The position numbers and the translations under genes were made by a program. The notes under the pieces were generated by a model. The model did no database searches. It was not told the origin of the DNA and was given only the letters and a program-made list of their open reading frames with translations. A stretch of 64,000 nt of DNA from Methylocapsa acidiphila B2 (GTDB taxonomy: Bacteria > Pseudomonadota > Alphaproteobacteria > Rhizobiales > Beijerinckiaceae): positions 3,698,004 to 3,762,003 of the forward strand of contig NZ_KE386496.1 in the NCBI RefSeq assembly GCF_000427445.1, read 5' to 3'. This document shows, in pieces, positions 1 through 7,595 of this stretch (positions are counted from its first letter, which is position 1; each line of letters begins with the position of its first letter).

Positions 1-1
1 T

Positions 2-409
2 GTCGTCATGAGCGAGGGCTCGGGCCGCTGGATGGAATATGCCGGCGGCTATTCGGACATGGTGGCGCAGCGCGGAGCCGGGGTGAGCGCCGCGCCGATC
101 GCGAATGTTTCGCGCGGCGAGAAGCCCAAGGCCGAGGCGCCGGCGCGGGCGGAGAAAAAGCCGCCGGCCAAGCCCCGCCTGTCCTTCAAGGAAAAACACG
201 CTCTGGAGACGCTTCCGAAGCGCATGGAGGAGCTGCGGGCGACGATGGCCAAGCTTCAAGCGGCGTTGGACGATCCCGGTTTATATGCGCGAGATCCAGC
301 GAAATTTTCGGCCGCATCCGCGGCCTTCGCCAAGGCGGAGGCGGAGCTACAGGCTGCGGAAGAGGAATGGCTGGAGCTGGAAATTCGGCGCGAGGAAATC
401 GGAGGGTAG
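2..409 (+). CDS. uup: ABC-F family ATPase Uup, C-terminal part (5' truncated by window)
   Basis: Only the last 135 codons are in the window; the reading frame is open back to base 2, so the gene begins upstream. The visible part contains the end of the second ABC domain region (GRWMEYAGGYSDM, typical of Uup/ABC-F proteins just after the last ABC motifs), a lysine/alanine/proline-rich linker (about residues 40-65 of the visible part) and the charged coiled-coil C-terminal domain of Uup (LPKRMEELRATMAKLQAAL, ending in EEIGG). ABC-F proteins of this type act on ribosomes or on DNA-repair intermediates rather than in transport. The coding sequence of the last 18 codons occurs again as a fossil at 2841-2894. 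Assignment to ABC-F is firm from the C-terminal domain; the Uup subgroup is an inference. Confidence 0.85.
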   Translation, partial: VVMSEGSGRWMEYAGGYSDMVAQRGAGVSAAPIANVSRGEKPKAEAPARAEKKPPAKPRLSFKEKHALETLPKRMEELRATMAKLQAALDDPGLYARDPAKFSAASAAFAKAEAELQAAEEEWLELEIRREEIGG

Positions 410-449
410 GGGCGGCGAAGAGTTCGAATGTCTGGAATTGCCGGCCAAT

Positions 450-1091
450 TCATCTGGGCTGTTTTCGAACGATAAGATGTGCTTCCCCAACCGGAATGAG
501 CAGAAGGGACACGCTCAGCCGGTAATCAGCCGTCCCAGATTGCATGAACACAAAGACTTCCTTGAAATCAAGGTCGTGGGTCGCGCCATCCTTCGTCGGG
601 ACGCGGGCGCGATAGGCGATATCGATTTTATTGCCTTGCGCGCTGACCGTCGCCTGGCCGATCAGATCGGCGCGCTGACCGATGTAGCGCCCTTCGGCGA
701 CCTTCAAGAATCTCCAGACCCTGTGCTGCTTCTGACCATCGGAATAGACCGTGTCTTCAATGAGTTTGAATGCGTTTCCTTCCGACGCCCCGCGGATGTC
801 GACCCGAACGCCGCGCGCGGAACCATCGAGATGGTTTTGGAACTTTCCCGTAGCGGTCAGATGACCGCTGAAAAACGTCGCGAGATCACGCGATTTTTCT
901 TGCGCCGATAAGGGAGAAGCTCCGACGGACGCGGCTAAAACGGCGGCCGTGAAACTATGACGACGGAAAAAACGTGATGCGGCGAACCATAAAACAGCAT
1001 CGCGCTTTGCAGCCTTTGTTGCCGCGCCGACGACTAAATTTGCAGTCGAGACGATTCTATTGTCGGAGCGCACATCACAACCTTCGGACAT
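450..1091 (-). CDS. DUF3833 family exported protein
   Basis: Encodes 213 residues from an ATG at 1091. Residues about 40-63 form a signal-like segment (two arginines, FTAAVLAASVGA, then PLSAQ), so the true start may lie further in, or the first 38 residues are a cytoplasmic extension. The mature part follows the DUF3833 pattern: GHLTATGKFQNHLDG near the start, repeated short beta-strands, a WRF motif and a closing hydrophobic strand (YRLSVSLLLIPVG). DUF3833 proteins are of unknown function and probably sit in the periplasm or outer membrane as a lipocalin-like fold; no lipobox cysteine is visible here. It stands alone, convergent with uup and 41 bases beyond its stop. Confidence 0.7.
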   Translation of the reverse strand: MSEGCDVRSDNRIVSTANLVVGAATKAAKRDAVLWFAASRFFRRHSFTAAVLAASVGASPLSAQEKSRDLATFFSGHLTATGKFQNHLDGSARGVRVDIRGASEGNAFKLIEDTVYSDGQKQHRVWRFLKVAEGRYIGQRADLIGQATVSAQGNKIDIAYRARVPTKDGATHDLDFKEVFVFMQSGTADYRLSVSLLLIPVGEAHLIVRKQPR

Positions 1092-1203
1092 CCGGCCAGG
1101 TTGACAGGCCGCTCTCTGGCCACGGGCTCAAAGGGCTTTGGTCCAATAGCCCGCCGTCGGACGAGGCCGGCAACTCAAATAACTAAAAAATGCGATGCGC
1201 CGA

Positions 1204-1225
1204 GCCGGCCCAAAGATGGGCCGGC
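1204..1225 (-). terminator. Hairpin downstream of csbD
   Basis: A perfect 9-bp stem (GCCGGCCCA / TGGGCCGGC) with a 4-base loop lies 47 bases past the csbD stop on the minus strand. A run of six T follows after a further 12 bases, so Rho-independent function is possible but not canonical. Confidence 0.45.
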
Positions 1226-1232
1226 CAAGCGA

Positions 1233-1275
1233 CTAGAGCGATTGGCTGAGTCTATCCAATCGGAACGCGCTCTAG
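1233..1275. repeat. Palindromic intergenic element overlapping the csbD stop codon
   Basis: Outer arms CTAGAGCG (1233-1240) and CGCTCTAG (1268-1275) are followed inward by ATTGG/CCAAT, giving a long imperfect hairpin that includes the TAG stop of the csbD-like gene. Elements starting with AGAGCG and ending in the complementary arm are a common kind of intergenic palindrome in Hyphomicrobiales; similar fragments occur at 7484 and at the window end (63955). Confidence 0.5.
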
Positions 1276-1487
1276 AGTTTCTTGTTGACCGCATCAGCCA
1301 CCTTGTTCGCGCCGTGCTTGATTGCGTCCTTGGCTTCGCCGACAGCCTGCTGGGCTTCGCCTTTGGCTTCTTGGACAAGCCCTTCCGCCTCAAGTTTATC
1401 GGAGCCGATAACTTTGCCGACGGCCTGCTTGACATTGCCAACCGCTGTGTTGACGACGCCCGTAACTTTGTCTGTTGTGCTGCTCAT
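1272..1487 (-). CDS. CsbD-like stress-response protein
   Basis: A 71-residue, soluble, lysine/alanine-rich helical protein beginning MSSTTDKVTGVVNTAVGNVK. The repeated pattern Gx(K/V)QAVGKxxGxxKLxAEGxxQ is the CsbD family signature; members are small abundant proteins induced in general stress (SigB regulon in Bacillus, osmotic or stationary stress elsewhere), with no known enzymatic activity. ATG at 1487 is preceded by GGAG at 7-base spacing. It lies upstream of nothing on its strand and ends inside a palindrome. Confidence 0.85.
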   Translation of the reverse strand: MSSTTDKVTGVVNTAVGNVKQAVGKVIGSDKLEAEGLVQEAKGEAQQAVGEAKDAIKHGANKVADAVNKKL

Positions 1488-1669
1488 GATTTAACTCCAA
1501 TAAAAATGGGCGGCTCAAAACCAACCATTGAGAAAATCGCCATCGACCTAAAATGTTCCGAAATAAAGTTTTATATATTTTTTCGTCTTTGCAGCGATTT
1601 GTCTGTATAAATTTCCAAGCCGTCAAAAAATAGCTTGGAAAAAGAAGTTTTTAAGACCTGTTCGCCGGC

Positions 1670-1828
1670 TCATATTCGGCCGAGAATTACAAGCACAAGA
1701 ACGACGAGCAGCACCGTGCCCAGAAGGCCCGACGGACCGTAGCCCCAATTGGCGCTGTGCGGCCAGCTCGGGAAGACGCCAATGAGCATGAGGATAAGGA
1801 GGACAAGCAATATCGTTCCGAGTGACAT
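1670..1828 (-). CDS. DUF3309 small membrane protein
   Basis: A 52-residue protein starting MSLGTILLVLLILMLIGVF, with two transmembrane segments separated by a short loop (PSWPHSANWGYGPSG) and ending in GRI. This is the complete DUF3309 pattern: two hydrophobic helices around a W-P-x-S-x-x-W-G-Y-x-P-S-G loop. An in-frame ATG eight codons upstream (1852) exists, but family members begin at the MSLGTI methionine, so that start is used. Function is unknown; in many alphaproteobacteria these genes lie near CsbD-type stress proteins, as here. Confidence 0.85.
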   Translation of the reverse strand: MSLGTILLVLLILMLIGVFPSWPHSANWGYGPSGLLGTVLLVVLVLVILGRI

Positions 1829-1935
1829 GGCGCTTAAACTTTCTTTTGGCATGAAAACCGAAAGCAGAGCATACTTAAACTAAGAATCCAGCGCTTGATT
1901 TGGCTCAGAATCCACACACAAAAAGGCATAAATGC

Positions 1936-2247
1936 CTAGGTCCTGTTGACAAATATGCGCATCCAGATCCTGATCGCGGCGATTTGGACGAACCCGAGAT
2001 AGCTGGCTGCGGTTTTGTCGTAGCGGGTTGCGAGGCGCCGAGAGTTTTTGAGCTTGTTGAAGCAACGCTCGACGCGGTTGCGCAAGGCATAGATGTGACT
2101 GTCGATCTGGATTTGGATCTTGCGGTTTCGGCGCGTCGGAATGATGGCCGCAGCGCCTGTTTTCTCCAGCGTTTCGCGAATATGATCGGAATCATAACCA
2201 CGATCGGCGAGCAGGACTTTGGCCTCAGGTCCTTCCGCTTCCATCAA
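1936..2247 (-). CDS. IS5-family transposase, catalytic C-terminal frame (orfB), copy 1
   Basis: Provides the second catalytic aspartate (LLADRGYDSDHIRE) and the C-terminal Y-x(2)-R-x(3)-E-x(6)-K signature region (RNRVERCFNKLKNSRR) of a DDE transposase. It has no convincing start of its own; the frame stays open upstream to about 2390 and is expected to be translated as a fusion with the upstream frame by -1 slippage. Its last codons form part of the terminal inverted repeat. Confidence 0.8.
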   Translation of the reverse strand: MMEAEGPEAKVLLADRGYDSDHIRETLEKTGAAAIIPTRRNRKIQIQIDSHIYALRNRVERCFNKLKNSRRLATRYDKTAASYLGFVQIAAIRIWMRIFVNRT

Positions 2248-2297
2248 GGGGGCGAAGCCCGAATAATCCGAGACCTCGCCTGCGGTGATCTTTGCGG

Positions 2298-2717
2298 CTA
2301 TCGGCAGTCCTTCGCCGTTCGTGCGGAGGTGAATCTTTGTCGTGAAGCCACCTCTCGAGCGGCCAAGACCCTGACGCGGAGTCCCCCTTTAGCGCCGGCG
2401 GCGCAGTGATGCGCCCGGATGATGGTCGAGTCGATCATCTGGACGGTCTCGCCAACGCCCTCGGTTTCATTCAGGGCTTCCAGAAGGAGCTCCCACAGCC
2501 CACTGAGAGTCCAGCGCCGGAACTGCCGATAGACCGACGACCATTTGCCGAAATGCTCGTGCAGGTCCCGCCATTGCGCGCCGGTGCGGGCAATCCAGAA
2601 AATCCCATCGAGAACGAGGCGGTGGTCCTTCGGCCGTCGCCCGCTATGCGCGCCGCGAACCGTCACGAACGGCTCGAAACACGCCCATTCCTCATCCGAC
2701 ATCAATCCCCGAATCAA
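2298..2717 (-). CDS. IS5-family transposase, N-terminal frame (orfA), copy 1
   Basis: 139 residues containing the helix-turn-helix DUF4096 region (LMSDEEWACFEPF) and the first catalytic aspartate (QMIDSTIIRAHH). After the glycine-rich GAKGG segment the frame runs into non-homologous sequence and stops, while the homologous continuation is in the -1 frame. A strong Shine-Dalgarno (GAAGGAGG) precedes a TTG start. Confidence 0.85.
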   Translation of the reverse strand: MIRGLMSDEEWACFEPFVTVRGAHSGRRPKDHRLVLDGIFWIARTGAQWRDLHEHFGKWSSVYRQFRRWTLSGLWELLLEALNETEGVGETVQMIDSTIIRAHHCAAGAKGGLRVRVLAAREVASRQRFTSARTAKDCR

Positions 2718-2840
2718 GCCCGCCTCCTTCCGAAAGCGACCTTGAATCAGAACCTTACCCTAATGGGAATCCTATTTGTCAACGGGACCTAGATTTAGCT
2801 GACTGAATTGAAATTTTTACGAAGAATTTGAGTATGGCGG

Positions 2841-2894
2841 GCGGAAGAAGAATGGCTGGAGCTCGAGATCCGGCGCGAGGAGATCGGAGGATAG
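2841..2894 (+). pseudogene. Fossil of a second uup 3' end (18 codons)
   Basis: 54 bases including a TAG stop encode exactly the same last 17 residues as the resident uup gene (AEEEWLELEIRREEIGG). The two copies differ at six positions, every one a synonymous third-codon change, so this was once a functional homologous gene end and not a chance match. Upstream of 2841 the similarity stops abruptly; the IS5 element ends 48 bases before it. Confidence 0.85.
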
Positions 2895-3036
2895 TTGAGT
2901 GAGCTTGAACCGATGCGGAAGGAAGCGGTCATTGGCTAAATGACGCTGATGCGTCTCTATCTCATTCTGAGAGGAGACCGAGCTCACTCGTCTGGTAGTT
3001 TGAAAATGAATTATTTCATCGTGTAACCGGGCGGCG

Positions 3037-3366
3037 TCATTCCGCCGTTTTTTCTGGCGGCTCGTGCCAATGATCGACGACATTTTTCGCCTTGTTATGG
3101 ACCATGCGCATAAAAGCGTCGCCCATATCTTTCTTCTCGAGAAACGGCTTCATTGTCTCGGTAAAGCGAAAGAATGCGACTGCGAGCAAGACGCCGGTCA
3201 AAGCGTGATTGATGAAGTTCTGCAAGTCGGCATGATCGGGGTTGTCGACGAGCTGTCGTGAGATGGCCTCGAAGGTGTCCTCCTCCTCGCTCACGCAGCC
3301 CCATATGCGGTTGATGAGATCAACCTCCAAGCTCGCGAGCTGTTCAACCGTTTGATCCCTGTCCAT
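3037..3366 (-). CDS. Hypothetical soluble helical protein
   Basis: 109 residues from an ATG at 3366, not recognised. The sequence is acidic, mostly helical, with one moderately hydrophobic stretch (NHALTGVLLAVAFFRF, about residues 53-68) too short and mixed to be a confident membrane helix, and a histidine-containing tail (DHWHEPPEK). No neighbour suggests a role; it lies alone between the IS/uup fossil and the DUF4239 relic. Codon use resembles the chromosome. Confidence 0.5.
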   Translation of the reverse strand: MDRDQTVEQLASLEVDLINRIWGCVSEEEDTFEAISRQLVDNPDHADLQNFINHALTGVLLAVAFFRFTETMKPFLEKKDMGDAFMRMVHNKAKNVVDHWHEPPEKTAE

Positions 3367-3596
3367 CGCTCATTCCGTCGTTTCATTTTCGCAGGGTCTA
3401 GCCCGTTCCGATTTTGAGCGCAAAGAATTGATGGCGAGGGCTGGAGATTCATGGGCGCGGAGTCTCCGGCTCGAAGGAACAGTTATTTTCATTTTCCGCG
3501 ATAGGCTATGCGACTCCGATCGCCGCTCTCGTCCCGAAGAAGAGCGTCGCATCGGAGATAGTCCGTCGCCCAAAATGCTGCTCGGTCGACAATCTG
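3367..3596. other. Intergenic stretch without a recognisable gene
   Basis: No coding frame with family resemblance was seen on either strand. Frames that stay open are arginine/serine-rich, as expected for antisense of GC-rich sequence. Confidence 0.5.
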
Positions 3597-3775
3597 ACCT
3601 GGGCAGGCTTGTCATCTGACGTTTTCGAATAGAGATTATCGAGGTTTCTCGTCTTCCCCCGCCGGGATTTCCCCTATGATCGACGCTTGGCTCGCCCCGC
3701 CTTCGCCGTTGATGGTCCTGGTTGTGGCTGGGTTTTATGCGGCGTTTGGGACCGCAAGCGGCGCGCCGTGGCAAT
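3597..3775 (+). pseudogene. Decayed, internally deleted copy of the DUF4239-type gene and its upstream region
   Basis: Bases 3597-3740 align with 5086-5230: the same upstream region (shared core CTTGTCATCTGACGTTTTC, then AGAGATTATCGAG), the same ATGATCGACGC start and the first roughly 22 codons (MIDAWLA...AGFY). The relic then jumps to sequence matching 5369-5395 of the intact gene (WDRKRRA versus WDRERRA), but in another frame, so about 140 bp were deleted and the frame was broken. The start at 3676 still opens a 44-codon frame whose TGA stop (3808-3810) overlaps the ampH ATG as ATGA. Confidence 0.8.
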
Positions 3776-3806
3776 CAGGCCTTCACCGCCCGATCAGGAT
3801 GAGCCG

Positions 3807-4961
3807 ATGAGTCGAATGCTTCACGCGCTCATCCGCCTTCTCGCCGTCATGGCGATCGAAGTCGCCCTCTTCGCGCCAAGCGCCCGGGCGGAAGACAAGC
3901 TTCTCAACGAGACGGTCGAATTCACGGGGACGGTGCTCTTCTTGCAAAGCCGAGTTCCCGCGCTCGTAATCGGAGTCGTGCGCAACGGCGAGACCGCGGT
4001 TTATGGCTTCGGTGAAACTTCAGACGGATCAGGCGCGGCGCCGGACCGACACACAATGCTTCGCGTCGGCTCTTTGACCAAAGCATTTACGGGACAAGTT
4101 CTCGCCAGCCTCGTGGCGGACGGAACGGTCAAATTTACCGACCGGCTGCAAGACCGCATTGGCTGGAACGTCATGATTCCCGGTCGCGACGGGCGTCAGA
4201 TAACTCTGATAGAATTGGCGACGCATTCGTCGGGCCTTCCGAGGGAGGTCGCGCGCGCGTCGGGCCCGCCCGACGACCCGTTTTCGACTCTCACGCCGGA
4301 AGCCTATCGAAAGGGGTTAGAGTCCGATCCTTTGATTTTCGCGCCGGGCGCCGGCGCGCTTTACTCCAATTTCGGATTTGACGTGCTTTCGGCTGCTTTA
4401 GCGCATGCCGCGGGCAAGCCCTATGACGCTTTGCTCGAGGAGCGCGTCCTCGGCCCGGTCGGCCTGAAGGACACGGTGCTCGCGCTGCGTCCGGGCGATC
4501 ATGAGCGTCTCCTTCAGGGGCATAATTTCAACGGCGAGCCGCTGCCCGACGTGAAGACGCCGCTGATCGCTGGAGGCGCGAGCGGCATTTATTCGACTCC
4601 TGGCGACATTTTACGCTGGCTGTCTTGGCACCTCGATCGCTTTGCGTCGAAATCGGCGGAGATTCGGCTGCTCGATCACGCCGCCTATCTACAACGCGAC
4701 GGCCTCGATCCTGTTTATGGCTTGGATGAGTCCGGCCATATGGATGCTCTCAGCCTTGGCTGGATCGTCATGGAGCCGCACGGCGACCTGCCGCTCATAT
4801 TGCAAAAGGCCGGAGGCCTGCAGGGCATATTCTGCTACACGGCTTTCGCGCCGACGCGGGGAATTGGCGCTTTTGTCGCCATCAACAAATTCGACTTCGG
4901 CGCCGCCATGGCGATGGCCGGCGTCGTCAACCATTTGATCGGAGAACTCGCTCCGCGCTGA
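3807..4961 (+). CDS. ampH: AmpH-like penicillin-binding protein / beta-lactamase-fold peptidase
   Basis: 384 residues from ATG 3807, giving a good signal peptide (HALIRLLAVMAIEVALFAPSARA). The serine-hydrolase motifs of class C beta-lactamase-related proteins are all visible: SLTK (S89, K92), YSN (Y186-N188) and a KAGGLQG stretch near the C-terminus in the place of the K/H-T-G box. Family members called AmpH are periplasmic DD-carboxypeptidase/endopeptidases that trim cross-linked peptidoglycan. The start overlaps the stop of the truncated DUF4239 leader frame (ATGA), so translation may be coupled to the relic, and its promoter is probably the duplicated one near 3609-3640. A longer reading frame from 3687 exists but belongs to the relic. 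AmpH rather than another beta-lactamase-like peptidase is likely, not certain. Confidence 0.8.
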   Translation: MSRMLHALIRLLAVMAIEVALFAPSARAEDKLLNETVEFTGTVLFLQSRVPALVIGVVRNGETAVYGFGETSDGSGAAPDRHTMLRVGSLTKAFTGQVLASLVADGTVKFTDRLQDRIGWNVMIPGRDGRQITLIELATHSSGLPREVARASGPPDDPFSTLTPEAYRKGLESDPLIFAPGAGALYSNFGFDVLSAALAHAAGKPYDALLEERVLGPVGLKDTVLALRPGDHERLLQGHNFNGEPLPDVKTPLIAGGASGIYSTPGDILRWLSWHLDRFASKSAEIRLLDHAAYLQRDGLDPVYGLDESGHMDALSLGWIVMEPHGDLPLILQKAGGLQGIFCYTAFAPTRGIGAFVAINKFDFGAAMAMAGVVNHLIGELAPR

Positions 4962-5084
4962 GACGCATGGCGTCGCGGCTGAAGTTGATCTCGGCATCGA
5001 TGCGGCGATCGCCGCAAGGGGGCAGAGAGCAGGAGGCGCGCCGCGCTTGCCCACCGCCAAAATCTGTCCATATCGCAATCTTGA

Positions 5085-5161
5085 CCTCGGCGGGCTTGTC
5101 ATCTGACGTTTTCAGTTAGAGATTATCGAGACCTCTCGTCTCCCACCACCAGAGTCCCCCT
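5085..5161 (+). promoter_or_regulatory. Duplicated upstream region of the DUF4239-type gene
   Basis: About 75 bases are shared with 3597-3675 upstream of the relic, including the blocks CTTGTCATCTGACGTTTTC and AGAGATTATCGAG, while the surrounding DNA differs. Conservation of non-coding bases alongside the start codon suggests the promoter and leader lie here; I cannot place -35/-10 boxes with confidence. Confidence 0.5.
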
Positions 5162-5980
5162 ATGATCGACGCCTGGCTAGCCTTGCCTTTGCCGTTGATG
5201 TTCCTGGCCGTGGCCGGGTTTTATACAGTGTCCGCCGTGTTCTTGTTTTGGTTGTGTTTTGGCCGCGCGACACGCAAATGGATGCTGTCCTTCAATGGCG
5301 CGGTGGCGGAGCTTTTCAGCGCCATCATGGTCATATTCGGCATATTGATCGGCTTTGTCGCAAGCGACGTCTGGGACCGCGAGCGGCGCGCCGCCGCCGC
5401 TGTCGAGACTGAAAGCGCCAGCCTCAGCATGCTCAGCGCGCTCGCCGCCGCCAGCGGCCTGCCCGCCGACCGCATCCGTCAATCCATTCGCTCCTATGTC
5501 GTGGCCGTCACCGAGAAGGAATGGCCGAGCATGGCCGACGCGGGCGCCGGCGCGCCCGAGGCTGAGGATGCGCTGGGCGCGCTGCTCAAGGTCGTCGCGG
5601 CGACCCAGCATGATCCCAAGGACGCCAATGCGAAATTCGACGGCCTGCTGCTCGACACGGCGCTCAAAGTTCAAAGCGCGCGCGCGGATCGCCTCGTGCT
5701 CAGCGCCGGAACCTCGGAGACGATCAAATGGGCCTGCGTCCTGATCCTCGCGCTCACGGGACAGATCAGCATCGCGATGCTGCATCTTGATCGGCCGAGG
5801 CCGCATCTCGCCGCGATGGTCATCTTCACCGTCAGCACGGTCTTGATCATCGCCTTGATCGCCGCCAATGAAGGACCGTTTCAGCCGCCGATCTATGTGT
5901 CGAGCGATCCGATCTCGCGCGTCCTGAAATCGATGCCTGCCCCCGACGCCAAGCCGCCCAGCAAACCATCCGCGATCTGA
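5162..5980 (+). CDS. DUF4239 family membrane protein
   Basis: 272 residues with the DUF4239 (bestrophin-like) architecture: two N-terminal transmembrane helices (about 13-33 and 46-68), a conserved WDRERRAAAAVETES segment immediately after helix 2, a roughly 110-residue soluble helical domain, and two C-terminal helices (about 188-205 and 218-235). The function of the family is not established; some members resemble anion channels. Starts at ATG 5162 just after a leader duplicated at 3597. A decayed partial copy lies 1.5 kb upstream with ampH between them. Confidence 0.8.
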   Translation: MIDAWLALPLPLMFLAVAGFYTVSAVFLFWLCFGRATRKWMLSFNGAVAELFSAIMVIFGILIGFVASDVWDRERRAAAAVETESASLSMLSALAAASGLPADRIRQSIRSYVVAVTEKEWPSMADAGAGAPEAEDALGALLKVVAATQHDPKDANAKFDGLLLDTALKVQSARADRLVLSAGTSETIKWACVLILALTGQISIAMLHLDRPRPHLAAMVIFTVSTVLIIALIAANEGPFQPPIYVSSDPISRVLKSMPAPDAKPPSKPSAI

Positions 5981-6047
5981 TCGGCGCCCTCGACGGCCTT
6001 TTCGTCGGCGGGTTGCGCGCGCCCGCGGCAAGGCTTAAACGAAGGCC

Positions 6048-6773
6048 ATGTCCGAACCGTCGCTCGACCCTTCCGACGCGCCCACGAGGCCGCTGCTGCC
6101 CGAACGGCTTGTCTCCGGCTATCGCGCCTTTCTCGAAGGGCGCTTCGCGCGCGAGCATGATCGCTTCCAGCAATTGGCCGAAGCCGGGCAAAATCCGCGC
6201 ATCATGTTGATCGGATGTTGCGACTCGCGGGTTTCGCCCGAAGTGATCTTCGACGCGGGGCCGGGCGAGATCTTCGTCTTGCGCAATGTGGCCAATCTCG
6301 TGCCGCCCTATGCGCCGAACGATGATCTACACGGGACTTCGGCGGCGCTCGAATATGCCGTGCTCGGCCTGCGCGTCGCCCATATCGTGCTGCTGGGCCA
6401 TGCGAGCTGCGGCGGTGTGCGCGCCTATGCGGAGGCCGATCTCGATCCCTACCAAAGGCCGCTCTCCTCCGGCGATTTCATCGGCAAATGGATCAGTCTG
6501 ATCGGCCCGGCCGCGGCCAAGATCGGGCCGGCGCGCGCGCCGCTCGAGCCCTATGTCGAGCTCTTGGCGCAGGCATCGATCATCCAAGGCCTCGCCAATC
6601 TGCGCAGTTTCCCCTCGATCGCCAACCTCGAGCAGCGCGGCAATCTTAGCCTGCACGGGGCCTATTTCGGCATAGCCGAAGGCAAGCTTCTGGCGCTCGA
6701 CGAGGCGAGCGGCCGGTTCATGGCCGTCGCCGCGAAAGACTACGCCGAAGCCCTGGCTGAGCCGCGCTTTTAA
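6048..6773 (+). CDS. Beta-class carbonic anhydrase
   Basis: 241 residues. Zinc ligands and catalytic dyad of beta carbonic anhydrases are present: C57-x-D59-x-R61 (in GCCDSR) and H118-x-x-C121 (in GHASCGG). The enzyme interconverts CO2 and bicarbonate in the cytosol; in a methylotroph this serves carboxylation reactions and pH balance. Length is normal. GAAGG lies just upstream of ATG 6048. It is a single gene 67 bases after the DUF4239 gene. Confidence 0.95.
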   Translation: MSEPSLDPSDAPTRPLLPERLVSGYRAFLEGRFAREHDRFQQLAEAGQNPRIMLIGCCDSRVSPEVIFDAGPGEIFVLRNVANLVPPYAPNDDLHGTSAALEYAVLGLRVAHIVLLGHASCGGVRAYAEADLDPYQRPLSSGDFIGKWISLIGPAAAKIGPARAPLEPYVELLAQASIIQGLANLRSFPSIANLEQRGNLSLHGAYFGIAEGKLLALDEASGRFMAVAAKDYAEALAEPRF

Positions 6774-6941
6774 TCGCTCTACAGCATCCATCAGTCTCTG
6801 TAGCGAGCCGACTTCGGCCGCTGTAACGCGCTATTGCGCGTTGGTGAGAACAAGCGCATTCTTTCAAGAAAATATCTGCCGTCGCTGTTGGCGGCTGAAG
6901 CGCGGCCAAATCGGCTGCGACTATCTTCTAGGGAGGCGTGG

Positions 6942-7397
6942 ATGACAATTGCTCGCATTCTCTCGGACAAGGGCCGGGAGGTCGTCACGACGCAGCCGCA
7001 TCGCACTTTGGCGGAAGCCGCCGATATTCTCGTCGCCAGAAACATCGGCGCCGTGGTGGTGGCCGACGCCGAAGGCAAAGTTCTCGGCATTGTGTCGGAA
7101 CGCGACATCGTCCGCGCGATCAGCAAGGGCGGCGCGGCGGCTCTCTCCGACGCGGTGACCGCCCATATGACCGGCGTGGTCGAGACCCGTGAGGACGAGC
7201 ATATTCTCAGCGCCATGGAGAAAATGACCAAGGAGCGCTTCCGCCACCTTCCCGTCATGTCGGAGGGCCGACTCGCGGGGATCGTGTCGATCGGCGATCT
7301 GGTCAACTACAGGATCGCGGAATGCGAGTTCGAGCATCGGGCGATGCGGGAATATATCGCGACGGGGGGCGCCGCGGAATCATCGCATAGCCGTTAG
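6942..7397 (+). CDS. CBS-domain protein (CBS pair)
   Basis: 151 residues made almost entirely of two CBS domains (about 10-65 and 75-132), e.g. ARNIGAVVVADAEGKVLGIVSERDIVRAI and a second copy ending RLAGIVSIGDLV. CBS pairs bind adenine nucleotides or S-adenosyl ligands and regulate partner proteins. GGGAGG at 6931-6936 with 5-base spacing selects ATG 6942; an upstream in-frame extension to 6834 has no family resemblance. Stand-alone proteins of this type are frequent in alphaproteobacteria; no specific partner is indicated. Confidence 0.9.
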   Translation: MTIARILSDKGREVVTTQPHRTLAEAADILVARNIGAVVVADAEGKVLGIVSERDIVRAISKGGAAALSDAVTAHMTGVVETREDEHILSAMEKMTKERFRHLPVMSEGRLAGIVSIGDLVNYRIAECEFEHRAMREYIATGGAAESSHSR

Positions 7398-7483
7398 GAT
7401 GATCCGTCAGCCGTTCCGGCTCGGCGGAAAAGGCGGAGGCGACCTTTCGCCTCTTTCCTTATTTTATCTCCGGAGAACGTCTG

Positions 7484-7533
7484 GAGCGGAATGCGAAAAA
7501 GCGAAATCCGGCTCTTTGCGTAGAATCCCGCTC
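7484..7533. repeat. Imperfect palindromic intergenic element
   Basis: Arms GAGCGG (7484-7489) and CCGCTC (7528-7533) enclose partly complementary inner arms (AATGCGAAAAAG / CTCTTTGCGTAGAAT). This resembles the short GAGCGG...CCGCTC palindromes scattered through Hyphomicrobiales genomes. A GCATCATGATCTAG motif follows at 7586. Confidence 0.5.
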
Positions 7534-7595
7534 GAGTTCTCGAGACTTGATTAGGTTGCTTGCTTTTGGGTGTCGCGATCCAAAAGCATCATGAT

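Larger units (their letters stand above)
1936..2792 (-). mobile_element. IS5-family insertion sequence (IS427-like), copy 1
   Basis: An 857-base element bounded by imperfect terminal inverted repeats (CTAGGTCCTGTTGAC at the left, complement of CTAGGTCCCGTTGAC at the right). If the target duplication is TA, as in the IS427 group, the element proper is about 1939-2789 with TA on each side. It carries two overlapping transposase reading frames on the minus strand. It is the reverse complement of the copy at 26399-27255, with no difference found in the stretches compared by eye, so at least one insertion is recent. Confidence 0.9.

Noticed and set aside
3687-3806. N-terminal extension of ampH
   Set aside because: The added 40 residues are the translation of a decayed DUF4239 copy; a signal peptide begins at 3807.
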